From contig NZ_JAWLJU010000002.1 of NCBI RefSeq assembly GCF_037120705.1, positions 3,074,001-3,138,000 of the forward strand: a stretch of 64,000 nucleotides of DNA. The letters run 5' to 3'. The notes beneath the pieces are model-generated. The model made no database searches. It had not been told where the DNA came from and was given only the letters and a program-made list of their open reading frames with translations. This document shows, piece after piece, positions 10,576 to 19,452 of the stretch. A program made the position numbers and the translations under genes. How positions within the stretch are numbered: position 1 is the stretch's first letter; each line of letters opens with the position of its first letter. Source of the stretch: Pseudoalteromonas sp. UG3-2. GTDB lineage: Bacteria; Pseudomonadota; Gammaproteobacteria; Enterobacterales; Alteromonadaceae.

Positions 10576-11535
10576 ATGTCTTATTTAACCAGCGCACTAA
10601 AACAGTCACAACAAAGCATGACCGCAGAGCAGGACTACCTGACGCAAAGGCAACATGCACAGCTGAATCGATATAAGAAAATAGCCACTATCACCGCCAC
10701 AGTGGTGCTATCAGCGGCTACGTTCGCATCCGGCTATTACATTGGTAAGTTAACCCAGCCCACAGCGGCTGAAATAACAAAGCCGCAGCCTACTGCAAAA
10801 GTGGCGCCAGAGTCACAACCTGAAAAGCAACCGCAGCCTAGCGAACCACAATTGGCTGCAGAGCCACAAGCAACGCAACCTGTGGCGACAGCGATTGCCC
10901 CAGACCCTGTTGCTAGCGCTGCACCTCAGCCTAGCCAGCAAAGCTCGGCATCGCAACAGCATTTTCAGTGGGTGTCAGTGCAAGTTGGCGTTGATAATCA
11001 GGGCCAGCCTCTATATCAACAACAGCTGGTTCCTGTGGACGCACTGACGCAAGCCCCTGTAGTGAGCAGCACACCACAAGCTAAGTCAGCGCCTGCGGAA
11101 ACTGAGGTCAGTGTGGGTGAACAAGGTGATGGTGACTATAGCGGTTATCGTGTGCTTGGTGCGCCATTGCAGCAACCAACCCAAGAGCTCGAGGGAGTGT
11201 CTGATGAGCTTAAAGAAGCGTTTGCCAATGCAGTGAAAGAAACGGAGCAAAAGCAAAGTGTTGATGTGATTGCAGCGAGCAAAACATCAGCCGCGGCTAC
11301 GCCTGTGGAGCTGTTGCCGAGTAGCCTGCAAGCCAGCATTCCTAGCTTACGTTATCAAGCGCACATTTACGCCACTGAAGCCAATAAACGTTGGATAAAG
11401 ATTAATAATCGGCCACTTTATGAAGGCGACAGCCTCGGCGCACTAACCGTGGTTGAGATCACACCAGAGCAAACACGGTTTGATTTCGATGGCATTGAGT
11501 TTAGCCTACAAGCGATGCAAGACTGGCTGCCTTAA
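10576..11535 (+). CDS. gspB: GspB-like general secretion pathway protein B
   Basis: Partner of the preceding ATPase. The 319-residue protein begins MSYLTSALKQSQQ, has one membrane segment (about residues 38-57), a long low-complexity periplasmic linker rich in Gln, Pro and Ala, and a C-terminal GspB domain (about 255-319: YATEANKRWIKINNRPLYEGDSL, then FDGIEFSLQAMQDWL). It starts directly after the gspA stop, so the two are translated together. Its stop overlaps the convergent HD-GYP gene by 4 bases. No other type II secretion genes are in the window. Confidence 0.8.
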   Translation: MSYLTSALKQSQQSMTAEQDYLTQRQHAQLNRYKKIATITATVVLSAATFASGYYIGKLTQPTAAEITKPQPTAKVAPESQPEKQPQPSEPQLAAEPQATQPVATAIAPDPVASAAPQPSQQSSASQQHFQWVSVQVGVDNQGQPLYQQQLVPVDALTQAPVVSSTPQAKSAPAETEVSVGEQGDGDYSGYRVLGAPLQQPTQELEGVSDELKEAFANAVKETEQKQSVDVIAASKTSAAATPVELLPSSLQASIPSLRYQAHIYATEANKRWIKINNRPLYEGDSLGALTVVEITPEQTRFDFDGIEFSLQAMQDWLP

Positions 11536-12743
11536 GGGAGCATGGACTGCTTAAAAAAGCGAATAAGATCGAGCTTGAACTCTTCCGGTTTAATGGCGGC
11601 TTCGAGCTCATCATTGGCTTTTTTTGACCCTAGGTCTATATCTTGCACTTCGGTGTAATGCATGTGCCGAGCGTGGTAAAACACTTTGATAACTGGCTGT
11701 AATGGTGCGCTAGGGTTACTTTTGGTGACCACACCAACCTTGCCGCTGCGCAGCTTCACCAGAGTACCTACCGGGTACACCCCAATACAGGCAATAAATT
11801 GACTCAGCAGTTGCTCATCAAAGTGGTGGGGGCAGGCTTCACGCATTAGTTTGAATGCTTTGATAGGGGTTAGCCCTTCTTTGTACACGCGTTCAGCGGT
11901 CAGGGCGTCATAGACATCTAATATTGCGACCATTCTTACATGTTGCGGCAGCTCGTCTGCGTTTTTACCATAAGGGTAGCCCGAACCATCGAGGCGCTCA
12001 TGGTGGTAGCCTGCAATTTCACACGCCGCCATACCGAGCCCTGCATTAACTAAAATATCGAAGCTGTATTTAGCGTGAGACTTCATTATTTTGTATTCTT
12101 GCGCCGTCAACGCCGAGGGCTTATGTAAAATGGTATCGGGAATTTCAATTTTGCCAATGTCGTGTAGTAGCGCGCCAGTGGTGAGCTCTTCAGTAAACTC
12201 ACGAGAATAACCGAGGTGCTTACAGAAGATAGCCATTAACACCGCAACATTAATGGAGTGCTCAAGAAGATAAGCATCTTTTTCACGGATCCTGGCAATA
12301 CAAGAGAGAGCGTCTTGATTGCGAAAGACCGAATCAATGAAGCCACTGGCCACTTCTTTAAAGGGAGCGACGTCAATATTGCGTCCTGCTTTTATGTCTT
12401 CAAACGCTTTTGATTGAATGTTTCTCGCTTCTTGATGAAGTTTAACCGCTTGTTGCATCTCGACTTCGACGCTGCAGCTGGTTTGCCAAGGGTTATGGGT
12501 TGGCTTACTCGGCTCCTCGATGCTGTCGTCATGAGGGGCACTTTCATGGGGATCATGCTCCGAAAGACGCTTACTCGGGTCGACACTGACCTCAAGCACA
12601 CCGCGACGCTTAAGCGCAGCAATGCTGTCTTTGGTTCTTACCCAACCTTTGCTTTTTATGGCCACTTTACCTGTTTGCTTAACGACCCCAATGACAAACA
12701 TACCAGGCTCTAACTCATTGATTTTTAGGTTTACCGCTGACAT
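11532..12743 (-). CDS. HD-GYP cyclic-di-GMP phosphodiesterase with DUF3391 N-terminus
   Basis: A soluble 403-residue protein expected to hydrolyse c-di-GMP. The N-terminal 100 residues (VNLKINELEPGMFV, VAIKSKGWVRT) fit the DUF3391 domain often fused to HD-GYP domains. The catalytic domain has LLHDIGKIEIP (HD pair) and GYHHERLDGSGYPYG (HHxxxDGxGYP), and continues with RMVAILDVYDALTAERVYK, so all signature residues are present. It has no membrane segment or receiver domain. It converges on gspB with a 4-base overlap of the stop codons. Confidence 0.9.
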   Translation of the reverse strand: MSAVNLKINELEPGMFVIGVVKQTGKVAIKSKGWVRTKDSIAALKRRGVLEVSVDPSKRLSEHDPHESAPHDDSIEEPSKPTHNPWQTSCSVEVEMQQAVKLHQEARNIQSKAFEDIKAGRNIDVAPFKEVASGFIDSVFRNQDALSCIARIREKDAYLLEHSINVAVLMAIFCKHLGYSREFTEELTTGALLHDIGKIEIPDTILHKPSALTAQEYKIMKSHAKYSFDILVNAGLGMAACEIAGYHHERLDGSGYPYGKNADELPQHVRMVAILDVYDALTAERVYKEGLTPIKAFKLMREACPHHFDEQLLSQFIACIGVYPVGTLVKLRSGKVGVVTKSNPSAPLQPVIKVFYHARHMHYTEVQDIDLGSKKANDELEAAIKPEEFKLDLIRFFKQSMLP

Positions 12744-12871
12744 AACGACTCCTTTAACTGTGTCTTTAAGGCTAGCAAAAGTTAGCTAAATAGAAAGTTA
12801 AAATAGCGCAATATGGTTGCTTTTTCACCGGCATAGCCGCATGCTGATAAAAACAATAAGGAGTGTATCTT

Positions 12872-14185
12872 ATGCGCATATCAGCCATCGCCTTAGCTCT
12901 TGCAGTGACCATGTCTTTGCCCAGCCAAGCCAATTTAGAACAACAAGTGGCCGAGACCATGCCTAAATTAGAGTCTCTGTATCGTCACCTGCATCAAAAC
13001 CCAGAGCTGTCTTATCAAGAAAAAGAAACCGCAAAAAAACTGGCTCAAGAAATGCGCCAGCTCGGTTATCAAGTAACGGAAAACGTCGGTGGCTACGGCG
13101 TAGTGGGGCTGCTTAAAAATGGTCCTGGGCCTACGGTGATGATCCGTGCTGATACCGACGCCCTGCCCATAGTAGAAGAAACCGGTAAGCCCTATGCATC
13201 TAAAGTCAAAGTAAAAGACGACAGTGGCAACACCGTTGGGGTGATGCATGGTTGTGGCCATGATATTCATATGACCAGCCTCATTGGTACTGCCGAGCAG
13301 CTAATGCAGCAAAAAGACGACTGGCAAGGTACGTTAATGTTAGTAGCGCAACCGGCTGAGGAAGTGGGGGGTGGAGCCAAAGCCATGTTAAAAGAAGGGC
13401 TTTACACAGAATTTGCCAAACCAGATCATGTGCTGGGTTTGCATGTCAGTGCGTCAGTACCGGCGGGTAAAGTCGCCATTGCTCCAGGCTATGCCTTGGC
13501 CAATGTTGATTCAGTGGATATTATTGTTAAAGGCAAAGGTGGCCATGGTGCCTACCCCCATACGACGATAGACCCTGTGGTATTGGCATCACGCATCGTT
13601 TTGGCTTTACAAACCATCACGGCCAGGGAGATCTCGCCGTTGGAGCCATCGGTGATCACCGTAGGCTCCATTCATGGAGGTTCAAAACACAACATTATTT
13701 CCAATGAAGTAAAATTACAACTGACCTTGCGCTCTTATAACCCCGATGTGCGCAATCAACAAATTGCAGCCATTCAGCGTTTGACTGCGGGGATCGCCAA
13801 AAGCGCCGGCTTAGACGATAGCTTAATGCCTGAAGTCATCGTCCATGAAAGTGAAAGTATTCCATCAACGTACAACGACCCAGAGCTTGCTAATTTTGTC
13901 ACCACTGCGATAACACAAGAAGTGGGCAGTGAAAACGTAATGGCATCAGAACCAGTGATGGCTGGCGAAGACTTTGGTTTATACGGTCGCACCGCAGAAG
14001 ACGTTCCTATCACTATTTTTTGGCTAGGGGGAGTGAATCCCGCAACCTATGAGGCTGCTAAGCAGTCGGGAGAGCCATTGCCATCGCTGCATTCGAGTAA
14101 GTTTGCACCGGATTACCCTGTAGCAATAGCAACAGGCGTAAGGGCCATGACCCAAAGTGCTGTGGCACTGTTTAATAAACAATAA
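12872..14185 (+). CDS. Exported M20-family amidohydrolase
   Basis: Metal-dependent amidohydrolase of the hippurate / N-acyl-amino-acid hydrolase group (M20D). The ATG at 12872 is preferred to the GTG at 12863 because AAGGAG stands 8 bases before it; the 437-residue product then starts with a clean signal peptide (MRISAIALALAVTMSLPSQA). Metal and catalytic residues are visible in IRADTDALP, MHGCGHDIHM, PAEEVGGGAKAML and LGLHVS. The dimerisation lid has GHGAYPHTTIDPV, and LHSSKFAPDY closes the site. The signal peptide implies a periplasmic or secreted enzyme; the substrate cannot be told from sequence. Confidence 0.9.
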   Translation: MRISAIALALAVTMSLPSQANLEQQVAETMPKLESLYRHLHQNPELSYQEKETAKKLAQEMRQLGYQVTENVGGYGVVGLLKNGPGPTVMIRADTDALPIVEETGKPYASKVKVKDDSGNTVGVMHGCGHDIHMTSLIGTAEQLMQQKDDWQGTLMLVAQPAEEVGGGAKAMLKEGLYTEFAKPDHVLGLHVSASVPAGKVAIAPGYALANVDSVDIIVKGKGGHGAYPHTTIDPVVLASRIVLALQTITAREISPLEPSVITVGSIHGGSKHNIISNEVKLQLTLRSYNPDVRNQQIAAIQRLTAGIAKSAGLDDSLMPEVIVHESESIPSTYNDPELANFVTTAITQEVGSENVMASEPVMAGEDFGLYGRTAEDVPITIFWLGGVNPATYEAAKQSGEPLPSLHSSKFAPDYPVAIATGVRAMTQSAVALFNKQ

Positions 14186-14202
14186 CAGCAATACACAAAC
14201 AT

Positions 14203-14231
14203 AAAAAAAGGAAGCCTCGGCTTCCTTTTTT
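14203..14231. terminator. Bidirectional terminator between M20 and M23 genes
   Basis: A perfect stem (AAAAAAGGAAGCC / GGCTTCCTTTTTT) with a 2-base TC gap at the tip lies between two convergent genes. A-runs and T-runs on either side let it act in both directions. Confidence 0.85.
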
Positions 14232-14245
14232 CATCATCTACTTAC

Positions 14246-15586
14246 CTAGTCTTTAACGTTTGCTACTAACATCAGCTCTCTGTTGCGTTGTAGCTTGGCA
14301 AGCATGGTATCTGCAATGGGCTTAAACTTGGCCAGCTCGCTTTTAGGCAGAGGAACTGATTTAGGTAATTCCACCGTTTTTGGATTACGGTGTACGCCGT
14401 TAACTAAAAACTCATAATGTAAGTGAGCGCCAGTTACTCGACCTGTAGCACCAACAGTACCAATCTTTTGCCCTTGTTTGACTTTTTGACCCGTCTTCAC
14501 ATGGCGCTTGTGTAAGTGTAAATACTTAGTGATGTATTTACTGCCATGCTGAATAAAGACGTAATTACCATTGAGTCGGTTGTAACCTGACTTAATGACC
14601 TTGCCTTTACCAGAGGATACCACTGGCGTGCCAACACGGGCTGCGTAGTCTATACCTCGGTGTGCCGATACCCGACCTGTAACAGGGTGAAGACGTCGCG
14701 GGTTGAAGCTGGAACTAATGTATTTAAAGTTAACCGGTGCCCGCAAGAAGGCTTTTTTCATGCTGCGACCTTCCGGAGTATAAAACTCACCGTCGGTATG
14801 GCGAATGGCGCTGTAGCGTTCGCCTTGGTTAACAAACTCGGCGGCGACTATTTTTCCGGTGCCAATTTCTTCGCCATCAACGTAATGACTTTCATAGATT
14901 AACGCGAAGGTATCGCCTTTTCTGATCTCATTGGCAAAGTCGACATCCCAACCAAAGATATCAGCAAAGTTCATGATCTGGCGTTCGCTTAGGCCTGCTG
15001 AAATACCAGCACTCCAGAAACTGGAGTTGATTTTACCGCCGGCTGACTTTTCCCGGGTTTCGATTTCTTTACTTTCGATTTTAGTATGGTATTGGCCATC
15101 AGGATTAAGCGTAACAAACAAGGTGTCTGTTTTTGAAAGCACGTATTTTAATTGGGCTAATTCACCTTCGGCATTGCTGGCGAAGCTGAGTACTTCTCCT
15201 GGATGAATTTTTGTTAGCTTACGCGTTTCTGCGTTGGTATTGACCAGATTGTGTAACGTTTTGGCAGAATAACCTGCGCGTTTAAAGATCAAAGCTAGGT
15301 TATCACCGGATTTGACTTTATGATCTTTAAACTGAAATTCAGGCTGTTTCGGTGCAGCAGCCACAGGAACCTCTGGCGCGGCATCTAACTCAGTAAGCTG
15401 CTCTGTTTTTTCTGATATTTTTACTGGCAGCTCGTAACGCTTCCCAACTTCAAGGGCTTTACCGTCATTATCTTTCGATGCGGTTGCTTTTTCGGATGGG
15501 ATCAGGGCAATTCCGACCATTGCAGAGAGTAAGCCGACGATAAGCATTTTATGCTTTTTGGGGAGCTTATGAACAACGTGAACCAT
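14246..15586 (-). CDS. mepM: M23 murein DD-endopeptidase (MepM/YebA-like)
   Basis: Periplasmic, membrane-tethered peptidoglycan endopeptidase of 446 residues that cuts cross-links so new murein can be inserted. There is an N-terminal signal anchor (about residues 14-30) and an OapA/LysM-like segment (HKVKSGDNLALIFKRAGYS, about 110). The C-terminal M23 domain has the zinc ligands in HRGIDYA (HxxxD) and AHLHYEF (HxH), about residues 310-400. The layout matches E. coli MepM. It is divergent from tyrS. Confidence 0.88.
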   Translation of the reverse strand: MVHVVHKLPKKHKMLIVGLLSAMVGIALIPSEKATASKDNDGKALEVGKRYELPVKISEKTEQLTELDAAPEVPVAAAPKQPEFQFKDHKVKSGDNLALIFKRAGYSAKTLHNLVNTNAETRKLTKIHPGEVLSFASNAEGELAQLKYVLSKTDTLFVTLNPDGQYHTKIESKEIETREKSAGGKINSSFWSAGISAGLSERQIMNFADIFGWDVDFANEIRKGDTFALIYESHYVDGEEIGTGKIVAAEFVNQGERYSAIRHTDGEFYTPEGRSMKKAFLRAPVNFKYISSSFNPRRLHPVTGRVSAHRGIDYAARVGTPVVSSGKGKVIKSGYNRLNGNYVFIQHGSKYITKYLHLHKRHVKTGQKVKQGQKIGTVGATGRVTGAHLHYEFLVNGVHRNPKTVELPKSVPLPKSELAKFKPIADTMLAKLQRNRELMLVANVKD

Positions 15587-15671
15587 AATGCGCCTTTTCT
15601 GCTGTCAAGAATTATTCGATATATTATTGCAGGATATACGTAATAAAGCCGTAATACCAGCGTTTTGTGCA

Positions 15672-15700
15672 TTTAAACTCGGATAAATATAGGCTAGAAT
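15672..15700 (+). promoter_or_regulatory. Candidate tyrS promoter
   Basis: TTTAAA (15672-15677) and TAGAAT (15695-15700) are separated by 17 bases and lie 38 bases before the tyrS start. Both hexamers deviate from consensus, so this is a sequence-based suggestion only. Confidence 0.4.
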
Positions 15701-15737
15701 CGAGCGACTACAAGTTATAGCTGTTGGAGTGAGAATA

Positions 15738-16937
15738 GTGGATTTAGAAACTGCATTTGCAGAGATTAGCCGTGGTGCAGAAGAGATTTTGTTACAAGAG
15801 GAACTGAAAGAAAAACTAAAGTCAGGTAAAAAACTGCGGATTAAGGCTGGTTTCGATCCAACCGCTCCAGATCTACATTTGGGCCACACGGTGCTTATCA
15901 ATAAAATGAAAACCTTTCAGGACTTAGGTCATGAGGTGATTTTCTTAATTGGTGATTTTACCGGAATGATAGGCGACCCAACGGGAAAAAATGTCACCCG
16001 TAAACCACTTACTCGTGAAGACGTTCTAGCCAACGCTGAAACTTACAAAGAGCAAGTATTCAAAATTCTTGATCCGGCAAAAACCACCATTGCCTTTAAC
16101 TCTGAATGGATGGAAAAAATCGGTGCTGCGGGGATGATTAAACTAGCTGCTCGTCAGACGGTTGCTCGTATGCTGGAACGGGATGACTTTAAAAAGCGCT
16201 ATGCCAATGGTCAATCTATTGCCATCCATGAATTTTTATACCCGCTGGTACAAGGCTGGGATTCAGTGGCGTTAGAGGCCGATGTTGAGCTAGGGGGCAC
16301 CGATCAACGCTTTAACCTACTGATGGGCCGTGAGCTGCAAAAAGAAGAAGGCCAAAAACCACAAACGGTACTTATGATGCCGCTGCTCGAGGGCACCGAT
16401 GGCGTTCAAAAGATGTCGAAGTCTTTGGGCAATTACATTGGCATTACCGACAAACCGAATGACATGTTCGGTAAAGTGATGTCGATTTCTGATGACTTAA
16501 TGTGGCGCTACTATGAGCTGCTGAGCGCTAAGTCGTTAGAAGAGATTGCGCAATTAAAAGAAGCCGTCGCTGGTGGCCGCAACCCTCGCGATATTAAGAT
16601 TGAATTCGCAAAAGAAATGATTGCCCGTTTCCACAGTGAAGCCGAAGCAGAGGCGGCACATCAAGACTTTATTAAGCGTTTCCAAAAAAATGCTCTGCCA
16701 GATGATATCCCAGAAGTCACGGTAAGCATTGATGGCGACAGCATTTTCATCGCTGGTTTATTGAAAGAAGCAGGCCTGGTTGCCAGTACGTCTGAAGCCA
16801 TGCGCATGATTAAGCAAGGCGCGGTAAAATTAAACGGCGAAGAAAAAGTCACAGATAGCAAACTTGAGGTGGCTAAAGGAAGCTGCGAAGTGTATCAGGT
16901 AGGCAAACGCAAATTTGCCAAGGTGACGGTTAACTAA
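15738..16937 (+). CDS. tyrS: Tyrosyl-tRNA synthetase
   Basis: Class I aminoacyl-tRNA synthetase that charges tRNA-Tyr. The 399-residue protein has the HIGH-type motif in PDLHLGHTV (about residue 45), the KMSKS loop in [11 protein letters not shown] (about 230) and a C-terminal S4 RNA-binding domain ([18 protein letters not shown], about 335-399). Its type is that of the shorter TyrZ-like enzymes. I chose the GTG at 15738 because GGAG stands 8 bases upstream; the alternative GTG at 15729 overlaps that site. Confidence 0.95.
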   Translation: MDLETAFAEISRGAEEILLQEELKEKLKSGKKLRIKAGFDPTAPDLHLGHTVLINKMKTFQDLGHEVIFLIGDFTGMIGDPTGKNVTRKPLTREDVLANAETYKEQVFKILDPAKTTIAFNSEWMEKIGAAGMIKLAARQTVARMLERDDFKKRYANGQSIAIHEFLYPLVQGWDSVALEADVELGGTDQRFNLLMGRELQKEEGQKPQTVLMMPLLEGTDGVQKMSKSLGNYIGITDKPNDMFGKVMSISDDLMWRYYELLSAKSLEEIAQLKEAVAGGRNPRDIKIEFAKEMIARFHSEAEAEAAHQDFIKRFQKNALPDDIPEVTVSIDGDSIFIAGLLKEAGLVASTSEAMRMIKQGAVKLNGEEKVTDSKLEVAKGSCEVYQVGKRKFAKVTVN

Positions 16938-16954
16938 TCGCGTCACCGACTCAT

Positions 16955-16980
16955 AAAAGGCCAGTTTAACTGGCCTTTTT
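16955..16980. terminator. Terminator between tyrS and the cbiB-like gene
   Basis: A 10-bp stem AAAAGGCCAG / CTGGCCTTTT followed by T lies between convergent genes; nearly the whole element is palindromic, so it can serve both strands. Confidence 0.85.
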
Positions 16981-16985
16981 GCTAT

Positions 16986-17942
16986 CTAGAACATGGCAAA
17001 AAGGAAATTGGTTGATACCCACAGTAATGTTGTGGTGGCGATAAACAACCAGCGCATTTGCTGAATAAGGGTTAACATTTGCACAATATGCTCTGCTTGC
17101 GGCTGAGACTTCGCGCCAATTCGCATGGCGTTAAAACGCGTACCGTGATAGAAGCGTGGGCCGGCCAGTTGGGTCGAGAGGTTGGCGGCAAAAAAGCTCA
17201 ATGTCCAGCCAGAGTTAGTTTGTGCTACATGGCGGCCATAGTGCTTGATATAGTGCCAAGTTTGCTTGGGACTCAACAACAGCATGAACAAACAAACCAG
17301 CATTCGCATTGGTATGAACTCCAACAGCCAAATCAAGCGCTGCAGAGGTTTTATAAACCGCGCATCTGGAGTAAGCACTTGACGCCAAGCATGGTCGCAT
17401 AACAGCAGTAACTTGTATGTCAGCACTAAGAATGGGCCTTGTAGCAGGTATATTAATGCCATAACAAAAAATTGGCGCATGGTATTTAAGGCGGTGCTGT
17501 CGAGGGTCGCTTTTGCTATTCCCATGCTGCTTAACGGTTCCACATCTCTGGCAACCATGCCCTTTAATACCGCCCGAGCGGTGACCTTTTGCTCTGATTT
17601 TAGCAATTGGCTAATGTGCTTGGCGCGTCCTTCATGACGGCTATCAAGGCATAAGAACAGCACTAGACCGCCTAACCAGTCGGGGTAAAAGGCTAAGCTA
17701 ATAATGGCATATGTGAGCACCACAATGGTGGTGATTGGCAGGACAAATCCGAGAGTGCCCGAAAGGGTCTGATAGCTGGCACCGGCTTTAGCACGATAGA
17801 CGCGTTGAGCAATGGCTTTGAATATGAGCGTTAAGATGAGGTTGGGGTGGTAAAGCGTAGAGAGCTTCACCAGCATACTGGCCATCACGGCCAGTAAAAA
17901 GATGATTAGGCCCTGGTGGGCCCAAAACAACTCTTGCAGCAC
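16986..17942 (-). CDS. Divergent CobD/CbiB-family membrane protein
   Basis: A 318-residue protein with about six hydrophobic segments that resembles adenosylcobinamide-phosphate synthase (CbiB) in layout. The position normally occupied by the family's VGRD...L...GI.RA..ES.AEN..D motif reads MVARDVEPLSSMGIAKATLDS followed by TALNTMRQ, so the E-N-x-x-D part is replaced. Its GTG start shares one base with the mtnN stop. In Vibrio, mtnN is also followed by a cobD/cbiB gene, but no other cobalamin gene is in this window. It may be an altered member of the family with another role; the enzymatic call is uncertain. Confidence 0.65.
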   Translation of the reverse strand: MLQELFWAHQGLIIFLLAVMASMLVKLSTLYHPNLILTLIFKAIAQRVYRAKAGASYQTLSGTLGFVLPITTIVVLTYAIISLAFYPDWLGGLVLFLCLDSRHEGRAKHISQLLKSEQKVTARAVLKGMVARDVEPLSSMGIAKATLDSTALNTMRQFFVMALIYLLQGPFLVLTYKLLLLCDHAWRQVLTPDARFIKPLQRLIWLLEFIPMRMLVCLFMLLLSPKQTWHYIKHYGRHVAQTNSGWTLSFFAANLSTQLAGPRFYHGTRFNAMRIGAKSQPQAEHIVQMLTLIQQMRWLFIATTTLLWVSTNFLFAMF

Positions 17943-18649
17943 TAAAGCGTAACCTTATCCAGCTTTGCCAGTAATGCCATCACCATCTTCGAAGAGTTTA
18001 CCGAAGCCACTTCAAGGTATTCTTCAAAAGAGTGTGGTGACTCTTTGCCGGCAATGTCAGAGAGCGAGCGGATCACTACAAACGGCGTATTCAATGAGTG
18101 ACAAGCCTGAGCGATGGCGGCACCTTCCATTTCCACTGCTAGCATGGTTGGGAAGTCAGCACGGGCTTTGTCGATACGCACGGGATCGCACATAAAGGTG
18201 TCGCCAGTACACACTAAGCCAACCATGGTTTGAATGCCTTCAAGGGCATCAACACTTTGTTTTGCGGCTTCAACTAACTTGTCGTGGGAAGTAAACGCTG
18301 CTGGCATTTGTGGCACTTGGCCAATTTCATAACCAAATGCAGTAACGTCAACATCGTGATGGCGAACCTCGCTAGAGATCACCACATCACCGACATTGAG
18401 TGAGGGTTCAAATCCACCTGCGGAACCGGTATTAATGACACAATCGGGGGCAAAGTTATCAATTAATAATGTGGTTGCAACGGTCGCTGCCACTTTGCCA
18501 ATGCCTGATTGCACTAGCGTAACATCGTGGCCGGCTAATTTGCCTGAGTAAAAAGTAAAACCGCCTTTGCTGGTGGTTTGAGGGTTTTCCATGGTGTTGC
18601 GTAAAATGGTTACTTCCTGTTCCATTGCACCGATAATGCCGACTTTCAT
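17942..18649 (-). CDS. mtnN: 5'-methylthioadenosine/S-adenosylhomocysteine nucleosidase
   Basis: Cleaves methylthioadenosine and S-adenosylhomocysteine to adenine and the ribosyl thiol, part of methionine salvage and of the autoinducer-2 precursor route. The 235-residue protein starts [13 protein letters not shown] as in E. coli, has the phosphorylase-family glycine-rich INTGSAGGF, and [10 protein letters not shown] plus VIRSLSDIA at the active site. The ATG at 18649 is chosen over an upstream one at 18676 because it gives the family start. It is coupled to the cbiB-like gene downstream. Confidence 0.96.
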   Translation of the reverse strand: MKVGIIGAMEQEVTILRNTMENPQTTSKGGFTFYSGKLAGHDVTLVQSGIGKVAATVATTLLIDNFAPDCVINTGSAGGFEPSLNVGDVVISSEVRHHDVDVTAFGYEIGQVPQMPAAFTSHDKLVEAAKQSVDALEGIQTMVGLVCTGDTFMCDPVRIDKARADFPTMLAVEMEGAAIAQACHSLNTPFVVIRSLSDIAGKESPHSFEEYLEVASVNSSKMVMALLAKLDKVTL

Positions 18650-18722
18650 TACTAAGTTCCTAATCTGGCGTGTCAAAAATTAGTCTTATTATACGCAAAG
18701 CCGCTTTAATTGGTAAAACAAA

Positions 18723-18742
18723 AAACGGGCTTACGCCCGTTT
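18723..18742 (-). terminator. Terminator of the DUF2726 gene
   Basis: An 8-bp stem AAACGGGC / GCCCGTTT with a 4-base loop; read on the minus strand it is followed by a T-rich run (TTTTTTGTTTT). It lies just after the DUF2726 stop and upstream of mtnN. Confidence 0.8.
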
Positions 18743-18744
18743 GG

Positions 18745-19335
18745 TTATATTTCTGCCAACTGTGTTGATTGGGCTTTTGCTTGAGAGGGGGATAGCACCG
18801 CCGGTTTAAAGGTGCGGTTGCGGGTTTTCTTCGGCGGCTCCACTTTTTGTCCCAGCTTAAATAGAATGGCTGCGCGCACTTCCGCGCTTTGATAGCCACT
18901 TTTTATCTTCATGCGAATGTGCGGAATGCCAGCAGACTCTAGAGCACCGTTCACAAACCAATCTTTTTGTGCTTTATGGCCGTTTTTATTGGCATTGTTA
19001 ACCAAGTCCACCGCGGCGACAATTTTTAGCGACTCTTTATCCACTAATACAAAATCGAGTTGTTTGTTCTTCGCTTTGGTTACTGCGGCACGGCGCGCTT
19101 TTGCTGAAATGCCAGGTTTGCACTCCAGTACATCGTTAAGCTTAATGCGGCTAACAATTTTATATTTATCACCCACAGCGCGTTCCAGTAACTGCAAAAA
19201 CGACGCTTCAACGGTAGTAAAAACCGATTCTTTACGATTAAAAGGATAAGGATTGCCACCGACATCGGTGTACTTAGAAGCCACTACGGCGGCGACCACC
19301 ACCAAAGCCAATATAGCAAGTAACGCGAACTCCAT
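18745..19335 (-). CDS. DUF2726 membrane-anchored protein
   Basis: A 196-residue protein with one N-terminal membrane segment (MEFALLAILALVVVAAVVA) and a cytoplasmic DUF2726 domain (about residues 45-165; LDFVLVDKESLKIVAAVDL and ESAGIPHIRMK). DUF2726 has a fold suggested to be related to restriction-endonuclease-like/topoisomerase-associated proteins, but no function is established. The C-terminal tail is basic. The ATG at 19335 has GGAG 6 bases upstream; an earlier ATG at 19392 would put a poorly conserved leader before the membrane segment. It stands between lactate permease and mtnN with its own terminator. Confidence 0.75.
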   Translation of the reverse strand: MEFALLAILALVVVAAVVASKYTDVGGNPYPFNRKESVFTTVEASFLQLLERAVGDKYKIVSRIKLNDVLECKPGISAKARRAAVTKAKNKQLDFVLVDKESLKIVAAVDLVNNANKNGHKAQKDWFVNGALESAGIPHIRMKIKSGYQSAEVRAAILFKLGQKVEPPKKTRNRTFKPAVLSPSQAKAQSTQLAEI

Positions 19336-19452
19336 AACAAACTCCAAATCAAAAAAATGACATCTGCATACATAAAGCAATAGCTGTGCCATAAATAGAG
19401 TTGAATGTAGTTTTGCAGTAGACGATTATTTAGTTAATACAGCGATCCCGTT

